A stretch of 64,000 nucleotides of DNA from positions 1 through 64,000 of the forward strand of contig NZ_FOPZ01000013.1 in the NCBI RefSeq assembly GCF_900113615.1. The letters run 5' to 3'. Position numbers and translations under genes: made by a program. Below the pieces are notes generated by a model. The model was not told the origin of the DNA, searched no databases, and saw only the letters and a program-made list of their open reading frames with translations. This stretch comes from Halorubrum aquaticum (lineage in GTDB: Archaea > Halobacteriota > Halobacteria > Halobacteriales > Haloferacaceae). The first letter of the stretch is position 1. Each line of letters opens with the position of its first letter. Of this stretch, positions 1-7,764 are shown piece by piece.

Positions 1-176
1 CGATCGGGGTCGGCCGAGCGGTCCGGGTCGTCGACGGCCTCGGCGAGGTCGAGCAGGTACGAGAGGACCTCCTCGGTGCCGACCGTCGCGTACGGGCCGG
101 CGTGTCGGTCCGCCAGTTCCTCGCGCAGGCGCTCGATGCGTTCTCGGTGGTCGTCGGTGATCTCAAGCGGTGGCAT
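1..176 (-). CDS. Hypothetical haloarchaeal protein, 3' end outside window
   Basis: This is the 5' part (58 residues) of a gene that runs off the left edge. It opens MPPLEITDDHRERIERLREE and continues as a charged, predicted helical segment with no motif I recognise. The ATG lies 3 nt after the stop codon of the zinc-finger gene, and that gene's Glu-rich 3' end supplies a GAGGAG stretch just upstream that could act as a ribosome binding site. The two genes are therefore probably co-transcribed and translationally coupled. The function is unknown. The N-terminal part resembles short DNA-binding or antitoxin-like haloarchaeal proteins only in general composition, so I do not assign a role. Confidence 0.6.
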   Translation of the reverse strand, partial: MPPLEITDDHRERIERLREELADRHAGPYATVGTEEVLSYLLDLAEAVDDPDRSADPD

Positions 177-179
177 TCG

Positions 180-467
180 TTACTCCTCTCCGTCCGCTTC
201 CTCGTCCTTCTCCTCTCCGTCCGCTTCCTCGTCCTTCTCCTCTCCGTCCGCTTCCTCGTCCTTCTCCTCTCCGTCCGCTTCCTCGTCCTTCTCTTCTTCC
301 CTGCCGAACCGTTCGAGCGCCTCCTCCCAGCTCTCGACGAGGCGGGGCTCGCCGGAGTGGTCGACCTCGACGCCGGCGTAGCCGCAGGCGTCACAGCCGA
401 CGGCCTCGGCCCCGCCGAGCGTGAACGTCGTCAGCGCGGATCCACAGCGCGGGCACTCGGTCGACAC
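180..467 (-). CDS. Small zinc-finger protein with tandem acidic repeats
   Basis: The product is about 95 residues. A GTG start at 467 is chosen because it puts the first zinc knuckle (CPRCG) at residues 4-8, as in other haloarchaeal zinc-ribbon proteins. A second knuckle (CDACG) follows near residue 25, so one four-Cys zinc site is likely. After a short conserved linker (LVESWEEALERFG) the C-terminus consists of four copies of a nine-residue unit, EEKDEEADG, encoded by 27-bp DNA repeats. The acidic tail is likely disordered and its copy number probably varies between strains. It sits upstream of, and is coupled to, the partial gene at the left edge. Its target is unknown; a nucleic-acid or protein-binding role is inferred from the zinc ribbon only. 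Confidence 0.75.
   Translation of the reverse strand: MSTECPRCGSALTTFTLGGAEAVGCDACGYAGVEVDHSGEPRLVESWEEALERFGREEEKDEEADGEEKDEEADGEEKDEEADGEEKDEEADGEE
183..294. repeat. 27-bp tandem repeat, four copies, coding
   Basis: Four near-identical 27-bp units lie inside the 3' end of the zinc-finger gene. Each encodes EEKDEEADG on the minus strand. Because the unit is a multiple of three, gain or loss of copies keeps the frame and only changes the length of the acidic tail. Confidence 0.85.
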
Positions 468-570
468 GGTCTCTCGGGTGGACGGTGGACGCCGGCCGTG
501 AAAAATACGGGGGTCACGGGGAACGCGCCGAGGGATCCCTCCGGAACGTTTCAGCCGCATGAACCGATAC

Positions 571-580
571 TAATATATTA
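571..580 (+). promoter_or_regulatory. TATA box for the 605 gene
   Basis: TAATATATTA lies in an AT-rich island centred about 29 nt upstream of the ATG at 605. Archaeal transcription would start within a few bases of the start codon, giving a nearly leaderless mRNA. Confidence 0.65.
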
Positions 581-604
581 ACTCGTTCTGTAGTACTATT
601 TGAA

Positions 605-835
605 ATGGGAGCGAACGGGGCCGACCTTCTTGGCGTGCTGGAAAGCGACACGGACACGATCACTGACGCGGTGACTTCGGGGCGGATCGACCTCGACGAC
701 CTGGATCGGTTCGTGGAGAGCGTCGATCGGGGGGACCTCGAGGCGGACCGCGGCGTCGACTCGGTGGTCTGGATCGTCGGATCGCTGTTGCGGGGCGACG
801 CGGCCGGCTGGGAGGAGATGGAGCCGGCGAGCTGA
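605..835 (+). CDS. Small acidic hypothetical protein
   Basis: This 76-residue protein (MGANGADLLGVLESDTDTIT...) is acidic, has no Cys and no membrane segment, and looks like a single helical domain ending in GSLLRGDAAGWEEME. I do not recognise the family. It has a good TATA box, an ATG start and haloarchaeal codon usage, so it is very probably expressed. It precedes the membrane protein gene at 886 by 50 nt in the same direction, which permits but does not prove co-transcription. Confidence 0.65.
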   Translation: MGANGADLLGVLESDTDTITDAVTSGRIDLDDLDRFVESVDRGDLEADRGVDSVVWIVGSLLRGDAAGWEEMEPAS

Positions 836-885
836 GTTCGGAACGCGGGGGCAACAATCATTAGACTCGGCGGAAACGTCGAGAC

Positions 886-1827
886 ATGAGCGATCCGAGC
901 GAGACGAACCCGCTTTTCGGCTACTACCGACGGTACATCGGCGACCCGGACCGGGCCGTCGACGTGTACGCCGGGTTCGGGCTCTTCTTCGCGGGGCTCG
1001 GCCTGGGGATCGTCGGGGTCGCCGTGTTCCTCTACAGCGCGACGTTGCCGGCGAACACCCTCTCGACGTACTCGGTCCGACAGGTGGCCGCGGTCGCCGC
1101 CGCGCTCGGACTCCCGGGGCTCCTCCTCGGCGTCGTCGTCCTCCTCCCCGTCGACCGCCGCATGCTGTATCTCGGGAGCGGCGGCGCGGCGGTCTGTCTC
1201 GTCGCGGTCGCGTGGTTCGTCCGGGTGTACCCCCACGACTGGAACGTCGCCGAGCCGCCGGACTACAGCGCGCAGGTCGTGGCGCTGTACAGCGTCGGAC
1301 TCGTCGCCGTCATCGGCGCGACCGGGGCGGCGCTCGTCGCCCACCGCGTCGAACAGGCGTCGGCTGCGGGGGCGGCCGGCGGGGCCGGATCCGCGGCCGC
1401 GGGGGGATCGGCCGGCGACGCCGGGGCGGCCGGGGAAGGTGGCACAGGGGGCGAGACCGTCACCGACGCGGAGGTCCGCGCCGACATCGAACGCGAGCTC
1501 GACGACGCCGAGCTCACCTGGGGCGGCGTCGAGCGATCGAAGGGTCGCCGGCTGGAATTGAACACCACCGCCGTCGACGACGCGGACATCGACAGCGACG
1601 CGCTCTCGGGGTCGGCCACCGAGACCCGGACCACCTCAGGCACCGTCAACGACGCGGTCTCCCAGCTCAAGGGGCTCCAGGGAGGCGAGAAGAAGACCGC
1701 GAGCGGCGAGGGAACCGACGACCAGGCCGCCGCGCTGCGCGAACTCCGCGAGCAGCAGCGCGCGGAGGAGCAGGCGGAAGCCGAGGAGTCCTCGGTCGTC
1801 GACCGGATCCGCGGGATCTTCGAGTAG
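886..1827 (+). CDS. Four-helix membrane protein with long acidic cytoplasmic tail
   Basis: The 313-residue product has four predicted membrane helices in its first half (about residues 25-50, 65-90, 93-112 and 126-150). A Gly/Ala-rich flexible linker follows (about 160-195), then an acidic, mostly disordered region, and finally a short terminal segment (SSVVDRIRGIFE) that could be an amphipathic helix. No transporter or enzyme motif is visible. The layout of N-terminal membrane domain, disordered linker and short conserved C-terminal motif resembles the haloarchaeal division-site protein CdpA. That comparison comes from memory and is a hypothesis only. Related proteins are often labelled as permeases, a name the sequence does not support. 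Confidence 0.7.
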   Translation: MSDPSETNPLFGYYRRYIGDPDRAVDVYAGFGLFFAGLGLGIVGVAVFLYSATLPANTLSTYSVRQVAAVAAALGLPGLLLGVVVLLPVDRRMLYLGSGGAAVCLVAVAWFVRVYPHDWNVAEPPDYSAQVVALYSVGLVAVIGATGAALVAHRVEQASAAGAAGGAGSAAAGGSAGDAGAAGEGGTGGETVTDAEVRADIERELDDAELTWGGVERSKGRRLELNTTAVDDADIDSDALSGSATETRTTSGTVNDAVSQLKGLQGGEKKTASGEGTDDQAAALRELREQQRAEEQAEAEESSVVDRIRGIFE

Positions 1828-1865
1828 CGGCGGTCGCGCTCGCTCCCGACCCACACATCGGTGCC

Positions 1866-1872
1866 TTATATA
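1866..1872 (+). promoter_or_regulatory. TATA box for the PHP-domain gene
   Basis: TTATATA ends 23 nt upstream of the GTG start at 1895, predicting a leaderless transcript and supporting that start. Confidence 0.65.
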
Positions 1873-1894
1873 CCGTCGCCCGCCTATTCGGGGC

Positions 1895-2791
1895 GTGTCC
1901 AGCGTCACCGTTCGGATCGACCCGCACGTCCACTCCGAGGACAGCTACGACGGTCACGAGCCGGTCGAGCTGATCCTGGAACACGCCGCGGACATCGGCC
2001 TCGACGCGGTGGTGATCACCGACCACGACACGATGGGCGAGTCGAAGCGGGCGGCCGAGATCGCCCCCGAGTACGGACTGATCGGGATCCCCGGCGTCGA
2101 GGTGTCGACCGCCGACGGTCACCTCCTCGCGATCGGCGTCGACCGGATGCCGCCGCGCGGGGAGTCGTACGCGACGACCGTGTCGTGGATCCACGACAGC
2201 GGCGGGGTCGCAGTCGTTCCGCACCCCTTCCAGCGGTCGCGACACGGCGTCCGAAGGCGCGACATCCCCGTTCCCGGGTCGAACGCCGACGATGATGACG
2301 GGAGCGACGAAGCCGACGATGGCGACGGGGTCATCGGGAGCGACACGGTCGACGAGGTCGACGCGATCGAGGTGTTCAACGCCTGGCTGTTCACCGGCTA
2401 CCGCAACCGGCGCGCCAGGCGCTTCGCGGCGATCCACGGCTACCCCGGCGTCGCCGCCAGCGACGCCCACCACCTGAACTACGTCGGCCGCGCGTTCACG
2501 GAGCTGACGGTCCGGGACCGGGCGTCGGTCGACGACGTGACCGCAGCGGACGTGCTCGCGGCGATCCGCGAGGGGACGACGAGCGCGAGCGGGAAGCGCG
2601 CGCCCGTCCCGATGGCGGCGAGACACTACCTGATCGCCGCCGGACGCAAGTCCGGATACTACGCCCGGACGGGAGCGAGACGAGGGGTCGCCACCACGGT
2701 TCGCGGGGCGGTCGAGGCCGTCACGATGGCGCGGGTCGGCCTCTCACAGGGCGCTCATCGGTTCGGACGGGCACTCTCGTGGTTCAGGTAG
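1895..2791 (+). CDS. PHP-domain metal-dependent phosphoesterase
   Basis: The 298-residue protein begins at a GTG placed just downstream of a TATA box. It carries the PHP metal-binding motifs: DPHVHSEDSYDG near the N-terminus, VITDHDTM around residue 45, PGVEVSTADGHLLAIGVD, and a late SDAHH near residue 190. PHP proteins of this type hydrolyse phosphoesters such as nucleoside 3',5'-bisphosphates or histidinol phosphate using two or three metal ions. Which substrate is used here cannot be read from the sequence. An acidic insertion (about residues 128-150, DDDDGSDEADDGDG) lies between the third and fourth motifs. The C-terminal 70 residues, rich in Arg and Ala, look helical and are outside the usual PHP core. 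Confidence 0.85.
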   Translation: MSSVTVRIDPHVHSEDSYDGHEPVELILEHAADIGLDAVVITDHDTMGESKRAAEIAPEYGLIGIPGVEVSTADGHLLAIGVDRMPPRGESYATTVSWIHDSGGVAVVPHPFQRSRHGVRRRDIPVPGSNADDDDGSDEADDGDGVIGSDTVDEVDAIEVFNAWLFTGYRNRRARRFAAIHGYPGVAASDAHHLNYVGRAFTELTVRDRASVDDVTAADVLAAIREGTTSASGKRAPVPMAARHYLIAAGRKSGYYARTGARRGVATTVRGAVEAVTMARVGLSQGAHRFGRALSWFR

Positions 2792-2881
2792 GCCCACCGA
2801 TCGGGAGGGCGGGAGGGCGATCGATCCGACGGAGCCTCCGGGGAAGCGGGGTTTTTGCCCGCGGAGGCGAAACGGGCGAGC

Positions 2882-4165
2882 ATGAGCCACGACAGACACG
2901 AGGCCGGGTTCAAACGGCGGACCCGCGTCGCGGAGGCGCGGGCGACGCTGCTCGATTCCGCCGAGCCCCACGGCCGGACCGAGACGGTCCCCCTCGCCGA
3001 CGCCGACGGCCGGGTCCTCGCCGAGCCGATCGACGCGCCCGCGCCGGTTCCGGGCTACGACCGGGCGGCGATGGACGGGTACGCGGTCCGCGCCGAGGAC
3101 ACCTTCGGCGCGTCCGACCGGTCGCCCGCCGTCCTCCGGGAACGGGACCACGAGGACGGATCGATCGCCCCCGGCGAAGCCGCCCGAGTCCACACGGGGA
3201 GCGCGCTCCCGGAGGGCGCGGACGCGGTCGTGATGATCGAGCACGTCGAGACGGTCGGCGACGAGGTCGAGACGTTCGACGCGGTCGCCAGCGGCGAGAA
3301 CGTCGGCGCGGCCGGCGAGGACGTGGCGGACGGACAGCGGCTCTACGAGGCGGGCGAGACGCTTCGTCCGTCCGATCTGGGGCTGTGTAAGTCGGTCGGC
3401 CTCGAGGAGGTCGCCGTCCGCGATCGTCCCACCGTCGCCGTGATCCCGACCGGCGAGGAGCTGGTCCAGTCCGATCCGGACCCCGGCGAGGTGATCGAGA
3501 CGAACGGCCTGACGGTCTCCAGACTGGTCGAGCGCTGGGGCGGCGAGCCGCGATACCGCGAGGTCGTCACCGACGACGAGGACGCGCTCGCGGCCGCCAT
3601 CGAGGCGGACCTCGACGCGGACGTCGTCGTCACGACCGGCGGCTCCTCCGTCGGCGAGCGCGACCTCCTCCCGGAGGTCGTCGACGGCCTCGGCGAGGTG
3701 TTGGTCCACGGCGTCGCGCTCAAACCCGGCCACCCGGTGTGTCTCGGCCGGGTTGACGGGACCCCCGTGGTCTCGCTTCCGGGCTACCCGGTGGCGTGTA
3801 TCGTGAACGCGGTCCAGTTCCTCCGTCCCGTCCAGAAGCGCGTGGCGGGAACGATCGCCGACCCGTTCCCGACCCGGCGTGCGCGACTCGACCGCAAGGT
3901 GGCGAGCGAGCCCGGAACGCGGACGTTCGCCCGGGTGAAACTGTCGCATGAGGGATCAGACGCCGAGGACGGCGAGAACGGGGGGGACGACCCCCACCAC
4001 GACCCGGACGACGCCCCGTACGTCGCGACTCCCACCCGCGCGAGCGGGTCGGGCGTCCTCTCGAGCGTCGCGCTCGCGGACGGCTGGGTCGTCGTGCCGG
4101 AGCCGCGCGAGGGCCTCGACGCCGGCGACGTCGTCGACGTCGAGCTCTGGGAGGTGACCGAATGA
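2882..4165 (+). CDS. moeA: Molybdopterin molybdenumtransferase MoeA
   Basis: This 427-residue MoeA/gephyrin-E-domain protein inserts molybdate (or tungstate) into molybdopterin from its adenylylated form. The MoeA N-terminal region contains the signature PVPGYDRAAMDGYAVRAED. The MoCF-binding domain contains VVTTGGSSVGERDLLPE, the usual active-site loop, followed by HGVALKPGHPVCLG and PGYPVACIVN. The C-terminal beta-barrel domain follows, interrupted by an acidic insertion. ATG 2882 is preferred over an in-frame upstream start because it gives the usual N-terminus. The stop overlaps the start of the next moeA by 4 nt (ATGA), so the two are one operon with coupled translation. Confidence 0.92.
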   Translation: MSHDRHEAGFKRRTRVAEARATLLDSAEPHGRTETVPLADADGRVLAEPIDAPAPVPGYDRAAMDGYAVRAEDTFGASDRSPAVLRERDHEDGSIAPGEAARVHTGSALPEGADAVVMIEHVETVGDEVETFDAVASGENVGAAGEDVADGQRLYEAGETLRPSDLGLCKSVGLEEVAVRDRPTVAVIPTGEELVQSDPDPGEVIETNGLTVSRLVERWGGEPRYREVVTDDEDALAAAIEADLDADVVVTTGGSSVGERDLLPEVVDGLGEVLVHGVALKPGHPVCLGRVDGTPVVSLPGYPVACIVNAVQFLRPVQKRVAGTIADPFPTRRARLDRKVASEPGTRTFARVKLSHEGSDAEDGENGGDDPHHDPDDAPYVATPTRASGSGVLSSVALADGWVVVPEPREGLDAGDVVDVELWEVTE

Positions 4166-6189
4166 CGGAGCGCAAGGAGTTCCGCGACCTCGCCGAGCCC
4201 GACGCCGCCCGCGAGGCGATCGCGTCGTTGGACCTCGTGCCCGAACCGGAGTCGGTCCCGCTCGAGGAGGCCCGCGGGCGGGTGCTCGCCGAGCGCGTCG
4301 ACGCCGCGATCGACGTGCCGGGGTTCGACCGGGCGTCGATGGACGGGTACGCGGTCCGCGCCCGCGACACGTTCGGGGCCGACGAGGCCGACCCCGTCGA
4401 ACTCGACCTCGTCGGCGCGGTCCACGCGGGGGCGACCCCCGAGGTGACCGTCGAGCCCGGGACCTGCGCGGAGGTGTCGACCGGGGCGGTGATGCCGGAC
4501 GGCGCGGACGCGGTGGTGATGGTCGAGCGCACGGACGAGCGGCCGGCGGACGGAAGCGGGACTGGCGGAAACGACGGAGGCGACGATGGAGGCGACGACC
4601 GACCGGCCCGGATCGCGTTCCGCACGTCGGTCGCGCCGGGCGACCACGTGATGGCCGCGGGCGCGGACATCGCCGCCGGGGCCCGCGCGCTCGGCCCCGG
4701 AACCCGGCTGACCCCCCGCGAGATCGGGCTGCTCTCGGCGCTCGGCGTCGACGAGGTCCCGGTCCGCGGCCGGCCCACGGTGGGGATCGTCTCCACGGGC
4801 GACGAGCTGGTCCGCCCCGGCGACGACCTCGACCCCTCCCGCGGGGAGATCTACGACGTGAACTCGACGACGATCGCCGCGGGGGTCACCGAGGCGGGCG
4901 GCGAGCCCGTCCTCTACCCGCACGCCGGCGACGACTACGCGGAGATGGAGCGGCTGCTCCGGGAGGCCGCCGACGAGTGCGACCTGGTCCTCTCGTCGGG
5001 GTCGACCTCCGCGAGCGCGGTCGACGTGATCTACCGGGTGATCGAGGAGCGCGGCGAGCTCCTCCTCCACGGCGTCGCCGTCAAGCCGGGCAAGCCGATG
5101 CTGATCGGGCGGCTCGACCGCGCCGACGGGGGCGAGTCCGCCTACGTCGGGCTCCCCGGCTATCCCGTCTCCGCGCTCACGATCTTCCGGACGTTCGTCG
5201 CGCCGGCGGTCCGCGAGGCAGCCGGCCTCCCGGAACCGCGGACCGCGACCGTCGAGGGGCGGATGGCCGTCCGCGAGCGCTACGGCGAGGGGCGGCTCCG
5301 GTTGATGCCGGTCGGCCTGCTCGATCTGGGAGACGGCGGGACGACTGGCGGCGGGGCGGCTGACGGCGCGGCCGCGGACGGCCCCGCGGGCGACCGGGAC
5401 CTCCCGCTCGTCTACCCCGTCGACAAGGGGTCCGGTGCGACGACGAGCCTCGTCGAGGCCGACGGCGTCGTCGCCGTCGACCCGGACACGGAGTACCTGG
5501 AGGCGGGCGAGCCCGTCACGGTCCAGTTGTTCTCGCCGGACGTCCGTCCGCCGACCCTGCTCGGCGTCGGCGAGGACGACCCCGCGGTCAACCGCCTCCT
5601 CGACCGGCTCGAGAACCCGCGGTACCTCCCGGTCGGCTCGCGCGAGGGGCTGCGGCGGCTCCGCGACGGCGTCCCGGACGTCGCCGTGGTCGCCGGCCCG
5701 ACCGACCGCGACGTCGACAGCGTCGTCCTCGGCGAGTGGAGCCGCGAGTGGGGCCTCGTCGTACCCGACGGAAACCCCGAGGGCGTCGAGGGGGTCGCGG
5801 ACCTCGTCGACCGGGACCTCCGGTTCGTCAACCGACCGACGGAGACGGGGCTCCGCCGGAGCCTCGACGACGATATCGGGGACCTCGCGACGGAGCGCGG
5901 GGGCTCCCGGGCCGACCTGACCGACCGCATCGACGGCTACGGGCTGACGCTCCGCGCGTTCGAGAGCCCGGTCCGTCGGGTGCTCGCGGGCGACGCCGAC
6001 GCCGGACTGGGGCTCCGCGAGACCGCCGAGCGGCTCGGCTGCGGGTTCGTTCCGCTCGGCGAACAGCGGGTCGTCGTCCGCGCGGCGACCGACCGGGCCG
6101 ACCGCGAGGCGGTGGCGTCGCTCGCGGCGGAACTCGACGACGACGGGACAGAGCGGCTGCTCGCGGGGCTCGCGGGCTACTCGGCCTGA
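4162..6189 (+). CDS. moeA: MoeA fused to a periplasmic-binding-like domain
   Basis: The 675-residue protein has two parts. Residues 1 to about 430 form a MoeA core (VPGFDRASMDGYAVRARD, HGVAVKPGKPMLIG, LPGYPVSAL). Residues about 450-675 form a PBP-like domain (LLGVGEDDPAVNRLLDRLEN..., ADAGLGLRETAERLGCGFVP) of the kind found fused to the second MoeA paralogue in many archaea. The active-site loop reads SSGSTSASAVDVIYRV, whereas the upstream paralogue keeps the classical GGSSVG sequence. This suggests the two enzymes differ in metal (Mo or W) or step, with the binding-protein-like domain possibly sensing molybdate or the cofactor. That division of labour is inference. Its start overlaps the previous gene by 4 nt. 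Confidence 0.9.
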   Translation: MTERKEFRDLAEPDAAREAIASLDLVPEPESVPLEEARGRVLAERVDAAIDVPGFDRASMDGYAVRARDTFGADEADPVELDLVGAVHAGATPEVTVEPGTCAEVSTGAVMPDGADAVVMVERTDERPADGSGTGGNDGGDDGGDDRPARIAFRTSVAPGDHVMAAGADIAAGARALGPGTRLTPREIGLLSALGVDEVPVRGRPTVGIVSTGDELVRPGDDLDPSRGEIYDVNSTTIAAGVTEAGGEPVLYPHAGDDYAEMERLLREAADECDLVLSSGSTSASAVDVIYRVIEERGELLLHGVAVKPGKPMLIGRLDRADGGESAYVGLPGYPVSALTIFRTFVAPAVREAAGLPEPRTATVEGRMAVRERYGEGRLRLMPVGLLDLGDGGTTGGGAADGAAADGPAGDRDLPLVYPVDKGSGATTSLVEADGVVAVDPDTEYLEAGEPVTVQLFSPDVRPPTLLGVGEDDPAVNRLLDRLENPRYLPVGSREGLRRLRDGVPDVAVVAGPTDRDVDSVVLGEWSREWGLVVPDGNPEGVEGVADLVDRDLRFVNRPTETGLRRSLDDDIGDLATERGGSRADLTDRIDGYGLTLRAFESPVRRVLAGDADAGLGLRETAERLGCGFVPLGEQRVVVRAATDRADREAVASLAAELDDDGTERLLAGLAGYSA

Positions 6190-6219
6190 CGGGGCGGTGA
6201 AGGGCTCCCGGGTCCCGCC

Positions 6220-6975
6220 TCAATCCCGGACGATCCGCTCCTCGCCGTCCTCGACGACGACGTCGAGGCCGTGCTCGTGGACGAACGCGGCGGTGTAGTC
6301 GGGAACGATCCGCTCGGCGGCGAAGCGCGCCCGGAGCAGCGGGATCGTGTCGAGGAGGTCGGCGCGCGTCTCGAGGGAGGGGAGCGACTGGACGAACTCC
6401 ACGTCGAGCCCGGCGTCGCGGCCGCGGGCGGCGAGCGTCGGAAGCGCGGGGGAATCGAACGCGCCCTCGAAGTCGATCGGCTCGGTGAAGCCCGCGTAGT
6501 ACGCCCGCCCGCGGGTCGACGGGCCGATCACGACCTCGTTGGTCCGGAGCTTCATCGCCGCGGAGTCGACGACCGTCCGCGAGAACAGCGGCGCGGTCGG
6601 CCTCACGACCGCGACCGAGTCCGCGTCCTCCTCGCGGAGCAGGTGCGTGACGGTGTTGCCCGCGCGTGCGCCGAACGTCGACCCGACCTGCCGCTCGAAG
6701 CGGACGTCGCCGGTCCCGCCGAGCGTGTCGGCGACGACCGTGCGGAGTTCGGCCTCCGGCGGCGTGTCGGTTCGATGAGGTTCGGGAAGGGCCTCCTCGT
6801 CGGGGTAGTTGACGAGCAGGTCGCCGCCGGAGCGGTCGACCGCGAGCACGGCGTCGCGGAGGGCGGCCTCGTACAGTTCGGCGGCCTCGGCGGTCGACAG
6901 CGGCGTCGACTCCGCCAGCCCGGTCGCGACGAGCCCCTCGCGGGGCGGGTTCGCAAACACGACGACGACGGTCAT
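6220..6975 (-). CDS. DUF2064-type glycosyltransferase-like protein
   Basis: The start is ATG 6975, giving 251 residues beginning MTVVVVFANPPREGL. The protein matches the DUF2064 / TIGR04282 group, nucleotidyl- or glycosyltransferase-A-fold proteins related to an enzyme implicated in arsenosugar synthesis. Supporting segments are STAEAAELYEAALRDAV, FGARAGNTVTHLL, and VRPTAPLF followed by VIGPSTRGRAYYAGF, which matches the GP..DGGYYLIG loop of the family. It converges on the second moeA with a 30-nt gap and lies downstream of idi in the same direction. The true substrate is unknown; its position next to an isoprenoid gene might hint at lipid or cofactor glycosylation but proves nothing. Confidence 0.7.
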   Translation of the reverse strand: MTVVVVFANPPREGLVATGLAESTPLSTAEAAELYEAALRDAVLAVDRSGGDLLVNYPDEEALPEPHRTDTPPEAELRTVVADTLGGTGDVRFERQVGSTFGARAGNTVTHLLREEDADSVAVVRPTAPLFSRTVVDSAAMKLRTNEVVIGPSTRGRAYYAGFTEPIDFEGAFDSPALPTLAARGRDAGLDVEFVQSLPSLETRADLLDTIPLLRARFAAERIVPDYTAAFVHEHGLDVVVEDGEERIVRD

Positions 6976-7058
6976 ATCGGACCCAGTCGCGGCTCCGACT
7001 TCAACTCGCGGTTTCTCGCCGGCGGAACGGGAGCGGGAGGAAGCCGAAAAGCCGACTG

Positions 7059-7655
7059 CTACGAGAAGTCGCGCCGCATCGCGATCTCGAACCAGGGACA
7101 GAGCCGGAGCTGTCGGTACAGCGCGGGGTTCTCGTGGAGGTGGTCGTAGTCGACCCACATCCGGCCGCCGATCTCCGCCGGGTCGGGATCGAGGTCGGTG
7201 TCGGACAGGGTGACCTTCAGGACCGCACACACCTCCCACTCGACGCCCGCGTTGGGGTAGTAACGCTTGTACTCGAAGCGGTCGGTGACCCGGAGGTCGT
7301 CGTACTGATCGGGCGAGATCCCGAGTTCCTCCTCGAGCCGCGTCTCGGTCGCGTCCTCCTGTGACTGTCCCTCGACGGGATGGGAGGCGACGGTGCCGTC
7401 CCAGTGGCCGTCCCACAGCCGCTTGGTCGGGGCGCGCTGGGCCAGCAGGATCCGGCCGTCGCCGTCGAAGACGAGACAGGTGAACGCCCGGTGGCGGATC
7501 CCGTCGCCGGTGTGGGCGTCGAGCCGGTTGACGGTGCCCTGCGGGGCGTCGTCGGGATCGACGGCGACGACGTCCTGGGCGGCGTTCTCGTGGTCGATGT
7601 CGGCGTCAGCGCCCCCGCCGTCGGGATCGGGGGCCTCGGCGTCCTCGGAACTCAT
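7059..7655 (-). CDS. idi: Type 1 (Nudix) isopentenyl-diphosphate delta-isomerase
   Basis: The 198-residue protein interconverts isopentenyl and dimethylallyl diphosphate, the first branch point of archaeal lipid and carotenoid synthesis. The first ~35 residues are an acidic extension. The catalytic domain shows HRAFTCLVFDGDGRILLAQR, W81-DGHWDGTVASHP and a Nudix box (G96 to I113) with REUxEE-type Glu residues. The EWEVC segment supplies Glu139 and Glu141, equivalent to the metal/acid Glu pair of type 1 enzymes. Oddly, the position of the catalytic Cys (Cys67 in E. coli, within xxVCGHP) is Ala90 here. The family assignment is strong but the catalytic set is not canonical. It is divergent from the AAA ATPase gene at 7765. 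Confidence 0.82.
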   Translation of the reverse strand: MSSEDAEAPDPDGGGADADIDHENAAQDVVAVDPDDAPQGTVNRLDAHTGDGIRHRAFTCLVFDGDGRILLAQRAPTKRLWDGHWDGTVASHPVEGQSQEDATETRLEEELGISPDQYDDLRVTDRFEYKRYYPNAGVEWEVCAVLKVTLSDTDLDPDPAEIGGRMWVDYDHLHENPALYRQLRLCPWFEIAMRRDFS

Positions 7656-7764
7656 ACGTCACCGTCTCACACCGAGACTAATAAGGGTTCGATACGGCGC
7701 GAGGGGGACGAAGACGACCCGCGCTTCGACGCGCTTAAACGCGTGCCACGGCTACCTAACGGGG

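Noticed and set aside
886-1827. Permease
   Set aside because: Four helices and a long acidic tail without any transporter motif do not support transport.
7393-7764. Upstream in-frame extension of the AAA ATPase
   Set aside because: The added residues are antisense to idi and have shadow-frame composition. The conserved N-terminus begins at ATG 7765.
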